IMG/VR virus record: IMGVR_UViG_3300012936_000148
Span: 1 to 25,625 of that record
From: a virus
Length of the DNA stretch: 25,625 bases
Strand: one strand, 5' to 3'
Below the pieces are notes generated by a model, which made no database searches, was not told the DNA's origin, and saw only the letters and a list, made by a program, of their open reading frames with translations. A program made the position numbers and the translations under genes. Positions within the stretch are counted from its first letter, which is position 1, and each line of letters opens with the position of its first letter. Below, piece by piece: positions 21,889-25,625 of the stretch.

Positions 21889-22830
21889 ATGAATGATTTC
21901 CTTTGGGTTGAAAAGTACCGTCCACAGACGGTTGACGAATGCATCTTGCCTGAGGAGACTGCTGTGATGTTTAAGGGGTTCATCGAACAAGGTGAAGTCC
22001 CTAACCTGCTACTAGCAGGACCCGCTGGTATTGGTAAGACTACTATTGCCAAAGCACTCTGTAATGAACTGGGTGCTGACTACTATGTGATCAACGGATC
22101 GGACGAAGGACGCTTCCTGGACACTGTTCGGAACCGTGCTAAGTCATTTGTGTCCACTGTCTCCCTGACCTCTAAGGCGAAGCACAAGGTGCTGATCATC
22201 GATGAGGCAGACAACACCACTCAGGACGTACAGATGCTCCTGAGGGCGTTCGTAGAGGAGTTTCAGGGCACTTGTAGGTTCATCTTCACCTGCAACTACA
22301 AGAACCGCATCATCCAACCTCTGCACTCACGTTGCTCTGTTGTGGAGTTCAACGTCAAGGGCAAAGAGAAGGTCAATCTTGCTGCCTCATTCTTCAAACG
22401 TGTGCATACCATCCTCGCTGAGGAGGGTGTTGACTTTGAGATGGCAGTGCTGCGAGAGATCGTGATGAAGCACTTCCCTGACTTCCGTCGCACTCTGAAT
22501 GAACTGCAACGTTATGCCTCAAAGGGCAAGATCGACGTGGGTATTCTGGGTCAGGTGTCTGATACAGGTATGAATGACCTCATGGGTTACCTGAAAGCAC
22601 GTAAGTATACTGACATGAAGAAGTGGGTCGTATCCAACATGGACAACGAACCTCATATCATCATGAGAAATGTGTACGACTCGCTGTATACATACTTACA
22701 ACCCAAGAGTATTCCCGAAGCAGTGCTTGTTATCGGTGAGTACCAATACAAAGCAAACTTTGTCATGGATCAGGAGATCAACCTCGTTGCATTCATGACT
22801 GAGATCATGATGAGGTGTGAATTCAAATGA
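21889..22830 (+). CDS. gp44: Clamp loader large subunit gp44
   Basis: AAA+ ATPase that, with gp62, opens and loads the clamp. The 313 residues match T4 gp44 (319). Visible motifs: the WVEKYRPQTVDECILPE N-terminus, Walker A GPAGIGKT at 44-51, Walker B DEAD at 105-108, sensor 1 IFTCNYKNRI, and the SRC motif at 147-149, the trans-acting arginine finger. The initiation region (ACTTAATTATGAATG) is A/T-rich with no Shine-Dalgarno, resembling RegA-repressed starts in T4. Its stop overlaps the following oxygenase start as ATGA. Confidence 0.95.
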   Translation: MNDFLWVEKYRPQTVDECILPEETAVMFKGFIEQGEVPNLLLAGPAGIGKTTIAKALCNELGADYYVINGSDEGRFLDTVRNRAKSFVSTVSLTSKAKHKVLIIDEADNTTQDVQMLLRAFVEEFQGTCRFIFTCNYKNRIIQPLHSRCSVVEFNVKGKEKVNLAASFFKRVHTILAEEGVDFEMAVLREIVMKHFPDFRRTLNELQRYASKGKIDVGILGQVSDTGMNDLMGYLKARKYTDMKKWVVSNMDNEPHIIMRNVYDSLYTYLQPKSIPEAVLVIGEYQYKANFVMDQEINLVAFMTEIMMRCEFK

Positions 22831-23453
22831 GTATAACCAAGCACGATCTATTCCCTACTACTGTGTACCAGTTCAATCTGGACCCAGATGATATGGAGAT
22901 GTCGGATCAGGCATTGGCATTCATTAAGACTCTCAATATGCAGATGTATAACTTCCCTGCTGGTGTTAGAACCAGTCGTGGAGATATACATAAGGAAGAC
23001 GAAATGCAACCTCTGTGTGGTTTCTTCCATGACTGTCTGGACTACATTCGTTGTGACCTCGCTCTCCAAGTTGAGGAACTTCGCATCTCTTTGTCATGGG
23101 CGAATTATGCACCACCTGGATCAGGTGCTGGTCATCCTCTTCATCGGCATAATTATTCTTATCTCTCTGGCGTATACTACTTCACCGAGGGAAGTGATAC
23201 TGTCTTTCAAGACCCTGTTGATATCCGTAATCTTGATACCTTGGAGATCACTAGGGATTGGTTCGACGGACCCTATGAAAGATTTAAGGCAGAACCTGGT
23301 AAACTTCTTGTCTTCCCTGGATGGTTGAGACATTACAGTAACCCTCACGCTGGTGAGAACTCACGTTACACTATGTCGTTCAACTCATTACCCCATGGAC
23401 CAGTCAATGCTGGACCTCAGGGTGTACCTATGGCGAACATTAATGTATTATGA
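22827..23453 (+). CDS. 2OG-Fe(II) oxygenase family protein
   Basis: A 208-residue dioxygenase of the phage 2OG-FeII_Oxy_5-like group. The first iron ligands lie in GHPLHRHNYSYLSGVYYF (H106, H108 region). A distal histidine H169 is in LLVFPGWLRHYSNPH, and R180 in NSRYTMSFN should bind 2-oxoglutarate. FQDPVDIR is the conserved mid-region. It is coupled by ATGA overlaps to gp44 upstream and to a DNA methylase downstream, so it is expressed in the clamp-loader operon. Physical linkage to Dam suggests, but does not prove, a nucleic-acid or replication-protein substrate. It is distinct from the PKHD-type oxygenase at 19768. Confidence 0.88.
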   Translation: MSITKHDLFPTTVYQFNLDPDDMEMSDQALAFIKTLNMQMYNFPAGVRTSRGDIHKEDEMQPLCGFFHDCLDYIRCDLALQVEELRISLSWANYAPPGSGAGHPLHRHNYSYLSGVYYFTEGSDTVFQDPVDIRNLDTLEITRDWFDGPYERFKAEPGKLLVFPGWLRHYSNPHAGENSRYTMSFNSLPHGPVNAGPQGVPMANINVL

Positions 23454-24280
23454 AACCTTTGAAGACACCACTCCGATACCCTGGTGGTAAATCGAGAGCA
23501 GCAGCACAACTCTACAAGTGGTTCCCTATTGACGCTAAGGAATATAGAGAACCTTTCCTAGGTGGTGCCTCTATGGCACTGTATTACTCCCAGTTACATC
23601 CTGATTCTCCTGTGTGGGTTAATGACAAATACTTTTACCTCTATAATTTCTGGGTCCACTTACAAGAAGACGCTGACTTACTGTCTGATGTCTGCTATGC
23701 AATCAAGCAGGAGCACAGCACCGTTGACCTTGCTAAGGAGTTGTTCATCCGAAGTAAAGAAGAGATATCCGACGCCGATCCTTTTCGCCAAGCTGTTCTA
23801 TTTTGGGTTCTTAATAAGTGTTCTTACTCTGGGTTGACTGAGAACTCTTCGTTCTCTCAGTCTGCATCTAAACAGAACTTCACATTGCGTGGTGCAGCAA
23901 ACCTCAGGAAGTATGGTGATATCATATCTCACTGGCGTATAACGAACCTTGATTATGCTGAACTCATGGACGGTGGATCGGAAATCTTAACATTTCTTGA
24001 CCCACCTTATAAAATTGGATCCTATCTCTACGGGACCAATGCCGAAATGCATAAGGATTTTGATCACGATAGGTTCGGAGCGGACTGTAAGCAGTGCCAA
24101 AACAGATGGATGGTGACCTATAATGTAGATGAACAGATCGAAGAGATGTTCAAAGACTATCATCAAAGATACTTTGACATTACCTACGGTATGAAACATC
24201 GTGAGAACAACAGGAAGACTGAACTTCTCATTACAAACTACGATACAACTCCTACATCATTAGATAAGTTTTTCTCATGA
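23450..24280 (+). CDS. dam: DNA adenine N6-methyltransferase, Dam/D12 class
   Basis: The 276 residues fit the D12 class (T4 Dam 259). The AdoMet motif is LRYPGGKSRAA near residue 8, followed by REPFLGGASMALYYS, and the catalytic DPPY is at 184-187 in FLDPPYKIGSYLYG. KTELLITNY closes the fold. Methylation of GATC is the usual activity of this class and would protect phage DNA from restriction or mark it; the specificity cannot be read from sequence by eye. It lies between gp44-side genes and gp62, where T4 has no gene, and its stop overlaps gp62 as ATGA. Confidence 0.92.
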   Translation: MKPLKTPLRYPGGKSRAAAQLYKWFPIDAKEYREPFLGGASMALYYSQLHPDSPVWVNDKYFYLYNFWVHLQEDADLLSDVCYAIKQEHSTVDLAKELFIRSKEEISDADPFRQAVLFWVLNKCSYSGLTENSSFSQSASKQNFTLRGAANLRKYGDIISHWRITNLDYAELMDGGSEILTFLDPPYKIGSYLYGTNAEMHKDFDHDRFGADCKQCQNRWMVTYNVDEQIEEMFKDYHQRYFDITYGMKHRENNRKTELLITNYDTTPTSLDKFFS

Positions 24281-24669
24281 GCGATTACGAATTCCAACTC
24301 AAAGATTACCTCAACGGTATCAACTTGAAGCAAGGCAACGTTCATGAAGACGAACGTGCTATGAGAAAATATCCTTCCTTCGTCGTAAACAAGTGCCTCG
24401 CTGGTTTTATTGACTGCATCATGCATGTCAATGAGATGAATCGTTATCACCAACTCGACAACGATCTGCAATATAACTATTACCTATATAGTATTAGGAA
24501 ATCCAAACGCTTCGCGCCTTGGGATAAATTTCAGACAGATAATGATCTAGAACTTGTAAAACAGTTCTACGGATACAGCACCGACAAGGCGAGAGATGCC
24601 CTGAAACTGCTCAACAAGGATCAGTTAGAAGTCATCAGATCTAAATTAAACGTTGGAGGAAGAAAATGA
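24277..24669 (+). CDS. gp62: Clamp loader small subunit gp62
   Basis: Non-ATPase subunit that completes the gp44-gp62 loader. The 130 residues begin with FQLKDYLNGINLKQGN and contain the characteristic KYPSFVVNKCLAGFIDCI (about residues 29-46) and YYLYSIRKSKRFAPW (about 68-82). It is clearly shorter than T4 gp62 (187), as usual in cyanophages to my knowledge, so the C-terminal part is reduced. The stop overlaps regA as ATGA, keeping the T4 order 62-regA. Confidence 0.9.
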   Translation: MSDYEFQLKDYLNGINLKQGNVHEDERAMRKYPSFVVNKCLAGFIDCIMHVNEMNRYHQLDNDLQYNYYLYSIRKSKRFAPWDKFQTDNDLELVKQFYGYSTDKARDALKLLNKDQLEVIRSKLNVGGRK

Positions 24670-25085
24670 GTGACGAGATCAGATGGTCTCAGGATATGAT
24701 GTTAGAAGTGGCATTGAAGGAACCAGATGACTTCCTAAAAGTGCGCGAAACTCTAACCCGCATCGGTGTTGCATCTCGCAAAGATCGTAAGCTGTATCAA
24801 TCCTGCCATATCCTTCACAAGAAGGGCAAGTATTACATCGTTCATTTTAAGGAGTTGTTTGCACTCGACGGCAAACCTGCTAACATTACTAAGAACGACA
24901 TCGAAAGACGCAATCGTATTGCTAAACTCCTGTTTGACTGGGGTCTAGTAGATTTTGAGGCAGAAGGTCTGGTGGACATTGCACCACTGAACCAGATTAA
25001 AGTTCTCTCTTACAAAGATAAGTCCGAATGGACACTTGAATCTAAGTACAACATCGGTAAAAAGAAAGTAGTATCAGAGTCGTAG
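24666..25085 (+). CDS. regA: Translational repressor RegA
   Basis: RNA-binding repressor that blocks translation starts of many early phage mRNAs, including 44, 62, 45 and its own in T4. The 139 residues are very close to T4 RegA (122) over the core: LKEPDDFLKVRETLTRIGVASRKDRKLYQSCHILHKKGKYYIVHFKELF (residues about 17-65, a landmark), then RRNRIAKLLFDWGLVDF. It carries a short N-terminal extension (MSDEIRWSQDMM) and a Lys-rich tail. GGAGGA lies 4 bases before the start. Confidence 0.96.
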   Translation: MSDEIRWSQDMMLEVALKEPDDFLKVRETLTRIGVASRKDRKLYQSCHILHKKGKYYIVHFKELFALDGKPANITKNDIERRNRIAKLLFDWGLVDFEAEGLVDIAPLNQIKVLSYKDKSEWTLESKYNIGKKKVVSES

Positions 25086-25088
25086 TTT

Positions 25089-25277
25089 ATGTATGAGGAT
25101 ATGGACTGCTATGATAAGGCGATCCAACTTTTTGGAAGAAGAGTTGGCATGATCTGTGCCATGGAAATGGGAAAGAAACTAAGTGCCGAGACCGCCTACG
25201 CTAACATTAAGATGGAGTTGAAAGAACTCAAAAAAGTCCGTAAAAAATGGAACAAAGAACACTCTGATGATTGCTAA
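25089..25277 (+). CDS. Small hypothetical protein (62 aa)
   Basis: A short, probably all-helical protein: YEDMDCYDKAIQLFGRRVGMICAMEMG, then a basic Lys/Glu-rich helix (IKMELKELKKVRKKWNKEH) ending DDC. No family is recognised. It starts three bases after the regA stop and abuts the carbamoyltransferase start without a gap, so it is transcribed with both. The two helices could form a small DNA- or protein-binding hairpin; that is inference. Confidence 0.7.
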   Translation: MYEDMDCYDKAIQLFGRRVGMICAMEMGKKLSAETAYANIKMELKELKKVRKKWNKEHSDDC

Positions 25278-25625
25278 ATGAAATTTCTTGGACTGAGAGT
25301 CGAAGACCACGACTCCAACATTTGTTATACTGATGGTAAGAAAGTCAAGTACCTCTCTACGGAGAGGTATTTTGGTGTCAAGCACCATGGACTGAACAAT
25401 ACATGGCAGTGGGAAGACATCCTAAATGATTGGGGTGTTCACACTGCTGAACTGGATGCTATCTGTATTGTCAGTGATCAAATAACCTTTGAAGAGGGTG
25501 AATTATACCGTGAAATTGACCTCGGTGTGACATGTCGTGCCTTCGCTATTGATCACCACTGGGCACATGTCCTATCTCAATGGCCTGCTGGTCCTATTCC
25601 CTACCTAAACTATGTGTTTGATGGG
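25278..25625 (+). CDS. Carbamoyltransferase (NodU/TobZ type), 3' end outside window
   Basis: 116 codons are visible and the frame is open to the right edge. MKFLGLRVEDHDSNICYTDG has the N-terminal strand and His-Asp of the Kae1-like carbamoyltransferase domain. DHHWAH (residues 92-97) is the family's HHxxH-like metal/substrate motif, and YVFDG at the edge leads into the next conserved segment. NodU/TobZ enzymes transfer a carbamoyl group from carbamoyl-adenylate to a sugar or antibiotic hydroxyl. In cyanophages the acceptor is unknown. The first base follows directly on the stop of the previous gene. Confidence 0.82.
   Translation, partial: MKFLGLRVEDHDSNICYTDGKKVKYLSTERYFGVKHHGLNNTWQWEDILNDWGVHTAELDAICIVSDQITFEEGELYREIDLGVTCRAFAIDHHWAHVLSQWPAGPIPYLNYVFDG

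Noticed and set aside
22888-23328. 146-codon plus-strand frame inside the second 2OG oxygenase
   Set aside because: It is out of frame with a gene whose catalytic motifs are all present; translation is hydrophobic and unrelated to known proteins.
1-25625. tRNA genes, CRISPR arrays, insertion sequences, integrase or attachment sites
   Set aside because: I looked for cloverleaf-like stretches, spaced repeats, transposase motifs and terminal inverted repeats and saw none that I can support by eye.

Overview
This window is a stretch of a T4-like (contractile-tailed) cyanophage genome, most probably one that infects marine Synechococcus. The evidence is the T4 core gene order (18-19-20-67-21-22-23, uvsY-uvsW, 55, 47-46, 45-44-62-regA), combined with genes characteristic of cyanophages: speD, a cobS-like AAA+ gene, two 2-oxoglutarate/Fe(II) oxygenases, a DUF3110-like gene and a NodU-type carbamoyltransferase. 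By eye the base composition looks higher in GC than typical Prochlorococcus phages. Every gene I can support lies on the + strand, and coding density is very high. I see no tRNA, IS element, CRISPR array or integration module.

Layout. Bases 2-8300 are the virion block: tail sheath (cut at the left edge), tail tube, portal, prohead core protein, prohead protease, scaffold and major capsid protein. T4-late-type -10 boxes (CTAAATA/TATAAATA) lie before several of these genes, and strong hairpins follow the sheath and capsid genes. Bases 8301-9230 hold an intergenic control region and four tiny genes, three of them chained by ATGA overlaps. Bases 9262-12144 carry a gp3-like tail terminator, UvsY, UvsW and an unknown protein that is perhaps Sm-like. 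Bases 12145-12298 hold a sigma-70-like promoter. Bases 12299-16321 carry the late sigma factor gp55, a small gene, gp47, a DUF3110-like gene, gp46 and speD. Bases 16336-18634 form a terminator-bounded unit encoding a large zincin-VWA protein. Bases 18674-25625 form one tightly overlapping run: cobS-like AAA+ gene, 2OG oxygenase, DUF3310-like gene, gp45, an unknown gene, gp44, a second 2OG oxygenase, Dam-type methylase, gp62, regA, a small gene and a carbamoyltransferase cut at the right edge.

How the genes work together. The left block builds prohead and tail and should be expressed late through gp55. The right blocks handle replication and recombination: clamp, clamp loader, the 46/47 nuclease, UvsY/UvsW, and RegA as translational repressor. 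Metabolic or modifying enzymes are interleaved with them. The most unusual items are the CobS-like ATPase beside a zincin-VWA protein with a CobT-like acidic linker; the Arg/Gly-rich segments grafted onto the tail tube; a 78-residue tandem repeat in the sheath; a gp55 that lacks the T4 clamp-binding tail; and a 2OG oxygenase plus DNA adenine methylase inserted between the two clamp-loader genes.
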